DNA of 64,000 nt from Lachnospiraceae bacterium. GTDB lineage: Bacteria > Bacillota > Clostridia > Lachnospirales > Lachnospiraceae. Positions 52,700 to 60,345 of this stretch are shown one piece after another (position 1 is the stretch's first letter; each line of letters begins with the position of its first letter). Under the pieces are notes generated by a model. The model saw only the letters and a list, made by a program, of their open reading frames with translations. It searched no databases and was not told the DNA's origin. Made by a program: the position numbers and the translations under genes. The stretch is taken from assembly GCA_910574865.1 (NCBI GenBank), contig CAJTDN010000012.1:117640-181639 (forward strand), written 5' to 3'.

Positions 52700-52978
52700 A
52701 TGTATAAAATCGTTTACACCAATCGCATGAAAAAGGATGCCAAATTGATGAAAAAAAGAGGCAAGGACATGAAGAAACTTGTCACTGTACTTTCTCTGCT
52801 TGCAATCGGAAAACCATTACCCATACAATATCAGGATCATGCATTATCTGGCAATCTAAAAGATTTTAGAGAATGCCATATAGAACCTGACTGGTTACTT
52901 ATGTACCAAATTTATCAAGACACCCTTATTCTTTCAGCTACCGCAACCGGAAGTCATGCAGATTTATTCGGAAGGTAA
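52700..52978 (+). CDS. yafQ: YafQ-family mRNA interferase toxin
   Basis: A 92-residue RelE-superfamily toxin of the YafQ type: KIVYTNRMKKDAKLMKKRGKDMKKL at the start, LPIQYQDHALSGNLKDFRECHIEPDWLLMYQIYQD (~42-76) with the conserved HxLxGxxxxxRxCHIxPDWLLxY pattern, and TATGSHADLF at the end with the catalytic His. YafQ cleaves mRNA in the ribosomal A site at in-frame codons. All expected residues (H, D, H) are present, so it is probably active. Confidence 0.95.
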   Translation: MYKIVYTNRMKKDAKLMKKRGKDMKKLVTVLSLLAIGKPLPIQYQDHALSGNLKDFRECHIEPDWLLMYQIYQDTLILSATATGSHADLFGR

Positions 52979-53019
52979 AATCTTTTCATGTCAAATTGTA
53001 GATGCATCTACGTTACGGC

Positions 53020-53724
53020 CTAGAAATTGATGCTTGTTACATCAATTTCACCGGACATTAACTTAGGGAGCAAAGTATCTCGTAATAAGGACATTTGATG
53101 GATTTTGTCTACATTTGCCTTAATTTGTATCCTTATTGAATGAAGTATCCCACTTATTTTCTTTTGTTCTTCCATAGGTGGTAGCATAAAACGATACCTT
53201 TTAAAGTCTTTCAAGACAATTCTTGGCAATGCTGATCCTGACACATAGTTATCTCTCACATCTCTTCTAACGGAAGGTTGTTTAAGAAGATATAAGAGTG
53301 TTTCGGGTACAATGATATCTGGGTTTGGTCTAAAAATAGCAATGGAAGAAAGAATAGCTTCATCTTTTGTTTCGGAACAGAGGAATATTTCTTTTAAATA
53401 ACTGCCATCTTTAGCGACAAGAATATCATTATTCAAAGGTACACAGTCATTTTGCTTCATTTTGCGAAATTCGTCCTCCGTAATGTGTTTACATGAGGAA
53501 GAATTGAAACCATAGGTTTCCATATCCTTTACAGAATACATAGGATATGGAGAATCCGGCGAATCAGCAGGACTGTAATGAGATCCATCCGTTATTTTGA
53601 TACAAACACCATCTAATGATACTTCATGCCATGATAAGGGAGTTGTGCCATTATATGGAGCAAAATTTATAAAATATGATTCGAACAAAGCTAAGGCTTG
53701 CTGCTCTAAATTATCGTTTATCAT
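53020..53724 (-). CDS. hsdS: Half-length type I specificity subunit (HsdS), inverted
   Basis: A 234-residue protein equal to the second half of a normal HsdS (~400 residues). It starts at the central conserved region, NLEQQALALFESYFINFAPY (~5-24), continues with one target-recognition domain (SWHEVSLDGVCIKITDGSHYSP...), and ends with the second conserved coiled coil, LPPMEEQKKISGILHSI...LLRDTLLPKLMSGEIDV. Target domain 1 is absent. Half-HsdS proteins can dimerise to make a functional specificity unit, or serve as silent cassettes for recombination. It points opposite to hsdM. The start at 53724 is the first Met of the conserved region; 22 bases separate it from the divergent mntA start. Confidence 0.88.
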   Translation of the reverse strand: MINDNLEQQALALFESYFINFAPYNGTTPLSWHEVSLDGVCIKITDGSHYSPADSPDSPYPMYSVKDMETYGFNSSSCKHITEDEFRKMKQNDCVPLNNDILVAKDGSYLKEIFLCSETKDEAILSSIAIFRPNPDIIVPETLLYLLKQPSVRRDVRDNYVSGSALPRIVLKDFKRYRFMLPPMEEQKKISGILHSIRIQIKANVDKIHQMSLLRDTLLPKLMSGEIDVTSINF

Positions 53725-53746
53725 AGAAAAGAAAGGAATTAATGAG

Positions 53747-54049
53747 ATGAATACTAAAATATTCACAATTAATGAAGTTGAAAATTTGGTTAAGCCAATC
53801 GCTGAAAAATATAAGGTGAAACAAATATATTTATTCGGTTCTTATGCAAGGGGGGAGGCAGATGAAAGCAGCGATTTGGATTTCCTGGTGTTTGGCGGGG
53901 AAAATTTTAAGCTCACTATGATTTTTTCGCTTGCAGAAGACCTTCGCGAGGTTCTTAAAAAGGAAGTTGACGTGTTTGAAATCAATGAAATTAATGAAGG
54001 AAGCGATTTTTATAATACAATTATGAAAGAGAGGTTGCTTGTGGCATGA
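53747..54049 (+). CDS. mntA: MntA-type nucleotidyltransferase antitoxin
   Basis: A 100-residue minimal nucleotidyltransferase. GS-x10-D-x-D lies at Gly31-Asp45 (GSYARGEADESSDLDFL), and a third acidic residue in EVDVFEINE (~79-87). MntA antitoxins add AMP to the HEPN toxin HepT and neutralise it (type VII toxin-antitoxin). AAAGGA precedes ATG. It overlaps the HEPN gene by 4 bases. It is divergent from the half-hsdS. Confidence 0.9.
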   Translation: MNTKIFTINEVENLVKPIAEKYKVKQIYLFGSYARGEADESSDLDFLVFGGENFKLTMIFSLAEDLREVLKKEVDVFEINEINEGSDFYNTIMKERLLVA

Positions 54050-54381
54050 AGTATTCGGATAAGCAGCGTATTGAAAAAATCTATGAAAACGCGGTAAAGT
54101 TACATGAATACATCATAGAAAATAATATAAAAAGAGAGGATTTGTTGACAGCCATTCCTTTACAATGGCTTGTTACAACACCGTTATATAATATCGGTGA
54201 ACACGTTTATTATTTGTCCAGTGAGTATAAGCAAGCCTATGGCAATATTCCGTGGTCGATGATTTCTGGACTTCGGCATCGCTTGGTTCACGATTATGAT
54301 GGCACAAATTGGAATATTATTGCTGATGTCGTTTTTGAGGAATTACCCGTTCTGATTGAAGAAATACAAAAGATTTTGTGA
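54046..54381 (+). CDS. hepT: HepT-type HEPN RNase toxin
   Basis: A 111-residue all-helical HEPN protein (HepT/DUF86). The catalytic R-x4-H-x-Y motif is RHRLVHDY at ~79-86, preceded by NIGEHVYYLSSEYKQAYGNIPWSMISGL, typical of the family. HepT cleaves tRNA or other RNA when not AMPylated; the Tyr of the motif is the usual AMPylation site. The start overlaps the mntA stop. All key residues are intact. Confidence 0.92.
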   Translation: MKYSDKQRIEKIYENAVKLHEYIIENNIKREDLLTAIPLQWLVTTPLYNIGEHVYYLSSEYKQAYGNIPWSMISGLRHRLVHDYDGTNWNIIADVVFEELPVLIEEIQKIL

Positions 54382-54479
54382 TTTGTGTGAACCGTTTATA
54401 CTTCCCATCAACGGCGGGAGTTGAAAATACGGGAACTGCCATTGATGTCGTTCTCTTAAAAAATCAAAGGAGAATTGAC

Positions 54480-54713
54480 ATGAAACGGAAAATCATTAAT
54501 AACGTGCTACAAGGGATGCTGACATTTCTCAACAATTCACAGTCTGCACAGCTTCAGAAAGTGCTGGAGCGAGAACTTGCAAAAGTGGAGATGACGGAGG
54601 CGTATCAAGCAGGAGAGGAAAAAGGCTTGAATTCCGTTCCGCCGTGCGAAATCGGATTCCTATGTCATGAAATTCTGTCGTTCAATCCGTCGTTTAATGG
54701 GAAGATATTTTAA
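54480..54713 (+). pseudogene. Chimera of a tyrosine-recombinase start and a LysR tail
   Basis: An AAAGGAG site and ATG 54480 begin KRKIINNVLQGMLTFLNNSQ and ~25 more residues that look like the N-terminal core-binding segment of clostridial tyrosine recombinases (xxLxxMxxxLNNxQxxxLxxxLE). After about 47 codons it switches to SVPPCEIGFLCHEILSFN, which matches the LysR C-terminal segment [18 protein letters not shown] of the gene at 47672-48616. The catalytic recombinase domain is missing. It is a deletion-fusion remnant. Confidence 0.7.
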
Positions 54714-54729
54714 ATTGGGGAGGTTTTCC

Positions 54730-55560
54730 ATGCGTGTCAGAACGTCGAAAGTGTTTATCAAATCGGACGATTATAAATTAAAGTTATTGATTTTAAGGCC
54801 GGGCAAGCGGGAGGTGGGCAAGCTCTCGCAGGGCATCCTTTGGATTCACGGCGGCGGGTATGTTACCGGGATGGCGGGCATGGTTTACATGTCGCGGGCC
54901 TTGAACTTGGTGAAAAAGTATGGCGTGACGGTCATTACTCCAGAATATCGTTTGTCTGGCCGGGAACCGTATCCTGCGGCGCTGAAGGACTGTTATCGCG
55001 CGTTGCTTTATTTGAAAAAGCATGCAAAGGAACTTGGCGTGCGCGACGACCAGCTCATGGTCGGCGGCGAGAGCGCCGGCGGCGGCCTGGCCGCGGCAGT
55101 GTGCATGTATGCGAAGGATAAGGGGAAGGTGCAAATTGCTTATCAGATGCCGTTATACCCGATGATTGACAACGAGGATACGGAAACTTCACGGGACAAC
55201 CATGCCCCGGTTTGGAACACGAAGAGAAATCACTATGGGTGGAAACAGTATTTGAAAAACATAGAGGGAAGGAAGGTTCCGGCCTATGCGGCGCCGGCGC
55301 GGAGAAAAGATTACACGAGACTTCCACCGGCATATACGTTCATTTGCACGGCGGAGCCGTTTTATGCGGAAACATTGGCTTATGTTGAACGGCTGAAAAA
55401 AGCGGGTGTGGAGGCGAAAGTAGACGTGTATCCGGGATTGTTCCACGCGTTCGACATGCTATTACCGTTTTTGAAAGCCAGCAAACGGGCGGCAAAAAAT
55501 TTCGAGGAACATTTCGAATATGCCGCAAAGCATTACTTCGCGAGGCAGGAGGAAACATAA
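54730..55560 (+). CDS. Alpha/beta-hydrolase esterase (HSL family)
   Basis: A 276-residue hydrolase with HGGGYVTG (~40-47), nucleophile GESAGGG (~118-124) and His in LFHAFDM (~241). The acid position reads CTAEPFYAET, so Glu may replace the usual Asp. No signal peptide. GGGGAGG lies 6 bases before ATG 54730; the earlier Met at 54667 falls in the pseudogene. It shares the fold but little sequence with the esterase at 25770-26675. It is followed 3 bases later by a uvrA remnant. Confidence 0.85.
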   Translation: MRVRTSKVFIKSDDYKLKLLILRPGKREVGKLSQGILWIHGGGYVTGMAGMVYMSRALNLVKKYGVTVITPEYRLSGREPYPAALKDCYRALLYLKKHAKELGVRDDQLMVGGESAGGGLAAAVCMYAKDKGKVQIAYQMPLYPMIDNEDTETSRDNHAPVWNTKRNHYGWKQYLKNIEGRKVPAYAAPARRKDYTRLPPAYTFICTAEPFYAETLAYVERLKKAGVEAKVDVYPGLFHAFDMLLPFLKASKRAAKNFEEHFEYAAKHYFARQEET

Positions 55561-55563
55561 AAC

Positions 55564-55707
55564 ATGCCAACTGAAATACAAGTGCGCGGGGCGCGCGTGC
55601 ACAATTTGAAAAATATTGACGTGGACGTTCCGTTGAATAAAATCGTCGCCGTTGGAACGCCGGAGGAAATCACGGCAAATGAAAACAGCGTTACCAGGCG
55701 GTTTTTA
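55564..55707 (+). pseudogene. uvrA-like gene with its centre deleted
   Basis: The first 30 codons (MPTEIQVRGARVHNLKN...KIVAV) are the start of a UvrA-type ATPase up to the strand before Walker A. The next 18 codons (GTPEEITANENSVTRRFL) are the extreme C-terminus of the same family. About 700-900 codons, including both P-loops and zinc fingers, are missing, without a frameshift at the joint near 55653. The frame then runs on into unrelated sequence. Confidence 0.8.
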
Positions 55708-55797
55708 ATGTTGCAGGAAACTTGTTCCCTATACTACAAAAGGGTGCTTGAACGCAGGAATTTTGTTGGGTCCCAGGCATTCAAGCACTCTGTTTTC

Positions 55798-56202
55798 CTA
55801 TATGGTTTTCAGAATGTCCCCGTAATATGTCGTTATTTCTTTTTCGAGATTTATAAATTGTGGCACATATTCTTTTATAATGCGAATGGCTAATTTTTTT
55901 GCCGCATTTCCATCGTAGACGTGTGCCATGTCGTTTCTGTCCTTGAGCATTTCCAACCAAAGCTCCCCGTCAAAGAAAGGATACACGGTGTAAGCTTCTT
56001 TGATAATGCCTCTTGGTGAACCCGTTGCGAAAGTCTTGTTTCCTTCATAGGTTAATAGTGCCTTTAATAGTTTCCAACCCAGTTCGAATTGGATGGAGAA
56101 TTTGTCGACAATTCCGCTGATAATGAATTCGTTGTTTAAGTCTTCTTTGTTGGCTTGCTCGAGTACGCGTAGATTTGAGACATAATTTTCAAACTTTTTC
56201 AT
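55798..56202 (-). CDS. HEPN-domain protein (HI0074/nucleotidyltransferase-substrate-binding type)
   Basis: A 134-residue helical protein of the HI0074 family, partner of a minimal nucleotidyltransferase. Core: FSIQFELGWKLLKALLTYEG (~35-54), SPRGIIKEAY (~61-70) and RNDMAHVYDG (~88-97), where RND-x2-H-x-Y is the HEPN motif. It overlaps the nucleotidyltransferase gene by 14 bases (56189-56202), with GAGGGGG upstream of its ATG. This is probably a second MNT-HEPN toxin-antitoxin pair, of a different subtype from 53747-54381. Confidence 0.9.
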   Translation of the reverse strand: MKKFENYVSNLRVLEQANKEDLNNEFIISGIVDKFSIQFELGWKLLKALLTYEGNKTFATGSPRGIIKEAYTVYPFFDGELWLEMLKDRNDMAHVYDGNAAKKLAIRIIKEYVPQFINLEKEITTYYGDILKTI

Positions 56203-56485
56203 ATAAAGTAACCCCCTCTGTTTTGATTGATTCTCTTAGTTCTGGTTGTATGTCTTCGTCTAGGTTTACCACGTCGTATTTTAATGGGGTCGAGGTTTCT
56301 TCATCCACGTCCAAAGCGAACGAAGAGACATTTCCACCGTGTATGGCGAGGTCGATGTCACTGGTACGGTGAAAGTCCCCCCTTGCCCTGGAGCCGAACA
56401 GAATCACCGTTTGTACATCGTGTTTTTGGGCTAAATCACCTATTTCTTTTATTACTGTTGGGGAAATTCCGGTTTTTTGCATCAT
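56189..56485 (-). CDS. Minimal nucleotidyltransferase (MNT) antitoxin
   Basis: A 98-residue nucleotidyltransferase with GS-x10-D-x-D at Gly31-Asp45 (GSRARGDFHRTSDIDLAI) and a possible third acidic residue in YDVVNLDE (~69-76). It is first in a two-gene operon with the HI0074-type HEPN gene. AAGAAGGG precedes ATG 56485; Met2 at 56482 is an equal candidate. A promoter, TTGCAA (56649-56644) with TATACT (56627-56622) and a 16-base spacer, lies upstream on the minus strand. Confidence 0.9.
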   Translation of the reverse strand: MMQKTGISPTVIKEIGDLAQKHDVQTVILFGSRARGDFHRTSDIDLAIHGGNVSSFALDVDEETSTPLKYDVVNLDEDIQPELRESIKTEGVTLYEKV

Positions 56486-56621
56486 TCATCCCTTCTTTTT
56501 TGTTGTTTTTATAAATTGATGATACCAGGGTCAAAAGGTCATGTATGACATGTTTGCATGGAAAAGCATGACTTTGGGATCCGCAAAACACCTCAAATCC
56601 GCTCAAGTTTCTGGCAATCAT

Positions 56622-56649
56622 AGTATACCACCGCGAATGCGTTTTGCAA
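56622..56649 (-). promoter_or_regulatory. Promoter of the second MNT-HEPN operon
   Basis: On the minus strand: TTGCAA (56649-56644), a 16-base spacer and TATACT (56627-56622), about 137 bases before the start codon. Confidence 0.55.
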
Positions 56650-56687
56650 AGGGATTTTGTGTTACGAGTGTAAAGATACGATGAATA

Positions 56688-56833
56688 GTTACTTTTCACG
56701 GGGCTGTGCGCCCCGCCGCACGGCCTCCGTCCGATAAAGTGACGGCATCGATGGGGCATTTCGGTCATCGCCGTAGGCGATTTTAAATGGCCGAATGCCG
56801 TTACTATCGCGGACGCAGGCCGTGAATAGTAAC
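56688..56833 (+). repeat. Dispersed GTTAC-ended element, copy D
   Basis: A 146-base copy, ends GTTACTTTTCACGG (56688-56701) and CCGTGAATAGTAAC (56820-56833). It has the same length and orientation as copy C and differs at few positions. The remaining gap to 57156 has only two loosely repeated units beginning GAGTGCATTC (56993 and 57069) with ACCTCGC(C/T)AAG ends; no gene is seen there. Confidence 0.88.
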
Positions 56834-57156
56834 GATTAATAAAGGAATTAAAGGGCAGAATACTGGATGTTGGTGGCGGTGGGAGAGGAATGTTTTTATA
56901 TGAGGTTTATAACAGAATGATGGAGCCAATTTAAAAAAAGAGTTGACATTCCTCCTTGTGGAAGGTGTATAAAGAGGCAAGGACACGGCGGAGTGCATTC
57001 CACGTAAGCTTGGACATAATAGAGGAAACTCCACATGACTAGGCTCGAAAGAACCTCGCCAAGGTATGTGGAGTGCATTCACACTAAGCTCGTGTGAAAC
57101 CTCGCTAAGTGTTCATGGCAAGTGTCCATGGCAGGAAAGGGAAAGGAGAACGTTAT

Positions 57157-57879
57157 ATGCTTACGATTGAACATTTGACGAAACATTACAAGGGTAGTGG
57201 CAAGGGAGTCACCGATTTGAGCCTGCACATCGCGCCGGGGGACGTTTATGCGTTTATCGGGCACAATGGCGCGGGAAAGACGACGACATTGAAGTGTGTC
57301 GCGGGCATTTTGGATTTTGACGGGGGGACGATTTTGGTTGACGGAATCAATCTCCGGGAGAATCCCATTGCCTGCAAGCGGCAGTTTGCTTACATCCCGG
57401 ACAATCCGGACATTTACGAGTACCTTACGGGCATCCAGTACTTGAATTTTATTGCCGACGTGTTCGCGGTGGGGGCGGGGGAGCGGCAGGAGCGTATCAA
57501 AAAATATGCGGACGAATTTGAAATCACGGCTTCGCTGGGCGACTTGGTTTCGACCTATTCGCACGGGATGAAGCAAAAGCTGGCGTTGATTTCCGCATTG
57601 GTGCACCGGCCGAAATTGTTGATTTTGGACGAACCGTTCGTGGGGCTGGATCCGAAGGCGGCCGTCATTTTAAAGAACGTCATGCATCGCATTTGCGAGG
57701 AGGGCGGCGCGATTTTCTTTTCCACGCACGTGCTGGACGTGGCGGAAAAATTGTGTAACCGGGTGGCGATTATCAAGGACGGGACGCTGATTGCTTCCGG
57801 AGAAATGGAGGAAATCGTGAAAGCCGGCCAGTCGTTGGAGGACATTTTCATGGAGGTGGTGGAAGATGCGGGAGAATGA
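57157..57879 (+). CDS. ABC transporter ATPase
   Basis: A 240-residue ATPase of the ABC-2 type: LTIEHLTKHYKGSGKGVTDLSL, Walker A GHNGAGKTTT (~38-47), IPDNPDIYEYLTG in the Q-loop region, signature YSHGMKQKL (~134-142, the SHGMKQK form common in this group), Walker B LLILDEPFVGLDP (~154-166) and H-loop STHVLDVAEKL. AAAGGAG lies 8 bases before ATG 57157. It overlaps the permease gene by 14 bases. The substrate is unknown; relatives include EcsA-like and bacteriocin-type exporters. Confidence 0.9.
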   Translation: MLTIEHLTKHYKGSGKGVTDLSLHIAPGDVYAFIGHNGAGKTTTLKCVAGILDFDGGTILVDGINLRENPIACKRQFAYIPDNPDIYEYLTGIQYLNFIADVFAVGAGERQERIKKYADEFEITASLGDLVSTYSHGMKQKLALISALVHRPKLLILDEPFVGLDPKAAVILKNVMHRICEEGGAIFFSTHVLDVAEKLCNRVAIIKDGTLIASGEMEEIVKAGQSLEDIFMEVVEDAGE

Positions 57880-59533
57880 AAATGTATTGAAAAAGCCTGA
57901 AAATCGGGAAAAGTCCAGGGGGACGGGACAATCTGAGACGATGGAACAATTTCGGGCGATGGCACGGCTGGAATTGTGCAATATTTTCGGGCTCAACGTG
58001 TTACGCCACACCAAAGATCCGAAGGCGAAACGGAAATCATCGGGGTTATTCTGTTTGTACGTGTTCCTTTTGGCCGTGACGGCGTTTTATGTGGGCGGCT
58101 TGGTTTACGGGCTGGTTTTCCTTGGCATGGACGAGGTGGTTTTCGCCTATTTGATTGCCATTTCCAGCGTGATTATATTCGTGTTCGGGGTATTGAAGGC
58201 GGGAAGCGTCCTATTTCGCCGGGAAGGGTACGACATGGCGTGCGCGTTGCCCGTGCCGACGGCGGCGGTGGTGTTTGCCCGCATTTTGCGGATGTACGTG
58301 GAGAATCTAGGGTTTTCACTCGTCGTGTTATTGCCGGGAACCATCGTGTATGCGTGGAACGTGCGTCCGGGAGCGGCATTTTACCTGGCGCTTTGGCTGG
58401 GGATGTTGTCGGTGCCGATGATTCCCATGGCCGGAGCCGTGCTGGCTGGCGTGTTGGTGACCGGCGCTTCCTCCCGGATGCGCCATAAAAGCCTGGTGGC
58501 GGCGGGACTCTCAATTTTGTTAGTGCTTGGCATCTTCTGGTTGACGTCGAGAATGTCCGCCTTGGAGGGGGCGCTTGACTTGGAAATGTTGAAAAATGTT
58601 TCGGCCTTCGTCTTTATGATGCTGGGGAGGTTATACGCGCCCGCCGTCTGGCTGGGAAAGGCCGTCGTTTATGGCGATGTTTTACATTGCCTGATGTGCG
58701 TGGGACTTTCCCTGGCGATATTCGCGGTGGTGTCTGCAGGAGTTTGTGCTTGTTTCCATCCGATTTGCCGAAACCTATACGGTGGTTTTGCCAGGCATGA
58801 TTACAAGGTGGAGGAACTGGGAGGGTTAAAGGGGAAATCCGTCCTGGTTTCCTTGTGCTGCCGGGAGTTCCGGCGGTATTTCGCTTCCAGCATCTATGTG
58901 GCGAACACGATAATTGGTCCAATCATGGGATGCGTCATTTCTGGAATGTTGTTGTTTTTTGGGATGGATTCACTGGAAGCATATATTCCGTTTCCGATTG
59001 ACAGCGGTTCGCTTGCCCCGTTCTTGTTGGGCGGAGTGTTTTGTATGATGACCGCCACTTCCACCTCGATTTCCATGGAAGGGAAAAACTGGTGGATTGT
59101 AAAAAGCTTGCCGTTATCGGCAAAACATATTTTGGATGCCAAGATTTTGATGAATCTGTTGTTGGTTTTGCCGTTTTATTTGGCGGCGGAGGTGATGCTC
59201 TTTTTGGCCGTCAGGCCGGGGATCATGGAGGCCTTGTGGACGCTTCTGGTTCCGGCGGTGACCATCGTTTTCTCCTGCGTGTATGGCATTACCGTCAACC
59301 TCCATTTTCCGGTACTGAACTGGGAATCCGAGGTGAGCGTGGTAAAGCAAAGCGCATCGGCCGTGCTGGGCGGAATAGGAGGCTTCATCCTGGCCATTCT
59401 GTGTCTGTTGGCCGCGATGGTGGTTCCGAAGGAATACGCGGACGTCTTAAGGCTGGGCTTGTGCGTCGTGCTGATTCTGGTAACGGCGGTCTTGTACAAG
59501 GGGAACAACCGGAACGCGATGGCGTGGGAATGA
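57866..59533 (+). CDS. ABC transporter membrane subunit
   Basis: A 555-residue polytopic protein with about 12-14 hydrophobic segments, forming with the preceding ATPase a two-gene exporter. Residues 1-25 are a charged leader; ~26 onward (MEQFRAMARLELCNIFGLNVLRHTKDPKAKRK) leads into helix 1. A central cytosolic segment, GGFARHDYKVEELGGLKGKSVLVSLCCREFRRYFAS (~310-345), followed by FLLGGVFCMMTATSTSISMEGKNWWIVKSLPLSAKHIL, resembles the ABC-2 'putative exporter' family found across Firmicutes. Function is not predictable. GGAGGTGG precedes ATG. No regulator is adjacent. Confidence 0.85.
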   Translation: MRENENVLKKPENREKSRGTGQSETMEQFRAMARLELCNIFGLNVLRHTKDPKAKRKSSGLFCLYVFLLAVTAFYVGGLVYGLVFLGMDEVVFAYLIAISSVIIFVFGVLKAGSVLFRREGYDMACALPVPTAAVVFARILRMYVENLGFSLVVLLPGTIVYAWNVRPGAAFYLALWLGMLSVPMIPMAGAVLAGVLVTGASSRMRHKSLVAAGLSILLVLGIFWLTSRMSALEGALDLEMLKNVSAFVFMMLGRLYAPAVWLGKAVVYGDVLHCLMCVGLSLAIFAVVSAGVCACFHPICRNLYGGFARHDYKVEELGGLKGKSVLVSLCCREFRRYFASSIYVANTIIGPIMGCVISGMLLFFGMDSLEAYIPFPIDSGSLAPFLLGGVFCMMTATSTSISMEGKNWWIVKSLPLSAKHILDAKILMNLLLVLPFYLAAEVMLFLAVRPGIMEALWTLLVPAVTIVFSCVYGITVNLHFPVLNWESEVSVVKQSASAVLGGIGGFILAILCLLAAMVVPKEYADVLRLGLCVVLILVTAVLYKGNNRNAMAWE

Positions 59534-59557
59534 AAGATGACAAAACGACGCTTCGTA

Positions 59558-59587
59558 TTGACTAAGAGAAGGAAAGTGGTATATAAT
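59558..59587 (+). promoter_or_regulatory. Promoter of the second Uma2 gene
   Basis: TTGACT (59558-59563), an 18-base spacer and TATAAT (59582-59587), about 53 bases before the start codon. Confidence 0.65.
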
Positions 59588-59639
59588 CGGTTCATAGTGA
59601 GGATGTGCATGATTATCTGTGAAAGAGAGGACGTGAACC

Positions 59640-60185
59640 ATGTCATTGCCACAAGAAAAAACATATACCATAGATGACATTTACGGTTTGCCGGATGGAC
59701 AGCGGGCGGAGTTGATTGACGGACGCATGTATATGATGAGCCCGCCAAGTCCTTATCATCAAGAAATCGTCATGGAATTGTCCGCGACGATTCGACAATT
59801 TATTAAAAGTAACAAAGGGAACTGCAAAGTATATCCGGCACCGCTCGCGGTCAGGCTTCATGCCGATGACAAAACATGGGTCGAACCGGATGTCAGCGTG
59901 GTTTGTGACAAAAAGAAAATTACGAGCGACGCTTGCGTGGGGGCACCGAATTGGATTATTGAAGTCACTTCTCCTGGCACCCAGAGCCGCGACTACCTAA
60001 AAAAGCTTTGGCTGTATCAGAACAGTGGCGTTCATGAATACTGGATTGTAAATCCTATAATGAAAAACGTGCAAGTCTATTTCTTTGATGGGGAAGAGAA
60101 ATCGAATCAATATTCTTTTGATGACGAAATCCCCTGCCATGTATTTGGAGGATTGGCAATCAAAATGAATGACTTGCTAGATTGA
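59640..60185 (+). CDS. Uma2-family PD-(D/E)XK endonuclease-like protein
   Basis: A 181-residue Uma2 protein, paralogous to 33301-33858: YTIDDIYGLPDGQRAELIDGRMYMMSPPS, VEPDVSVVCDKKKI (~81-94) with the metal-binding Asp, GAPNWIIEVTSPGTQS (~101-116) with the Glu of the nuclease core, and HEYWIVNP. GAGAGG precedes ATG. It has its own promoter and no partner gene. The role of the family is unknown. Confidence 0.9.
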   Translation: MSLPQEKTYTIDDIYGLPDGQRAELIDGRMYMMSPPSPYHQEIVMELSATIRQFIKSNKGNCKVYPAPLAVRLHADDKTWVEPDVSVVCDKKKITSDACVGAPNWIIEVTSPGTQSRDYLKKLWLYQNSGVHEYWIVNPIMKNVQVYFFDGEEKSNQYSFDDEIPCHVFGGLAIKMNDLLD

Positions 60186-60345
60186 AAATTCAAATTCAAG
60201 GATTCGAGGATTCGAATGCCGGGATTTGATTCAAAGGTTTGAAGTTTGTCATAAGGCGACATCCTTTTGCATATCTTAGTGTGATATCGCCACAAGTGGC
60301 TTGTGGAATGGATGGACATGGAAATGGAAGAGGGGATTTTCGCAT

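Noticed and set aside
24428..56833. Repeat copies A-D as a CRISPR array
   Set aside because: The units are 146-195 bp, kilobases apart, in both orientations and without spacers.
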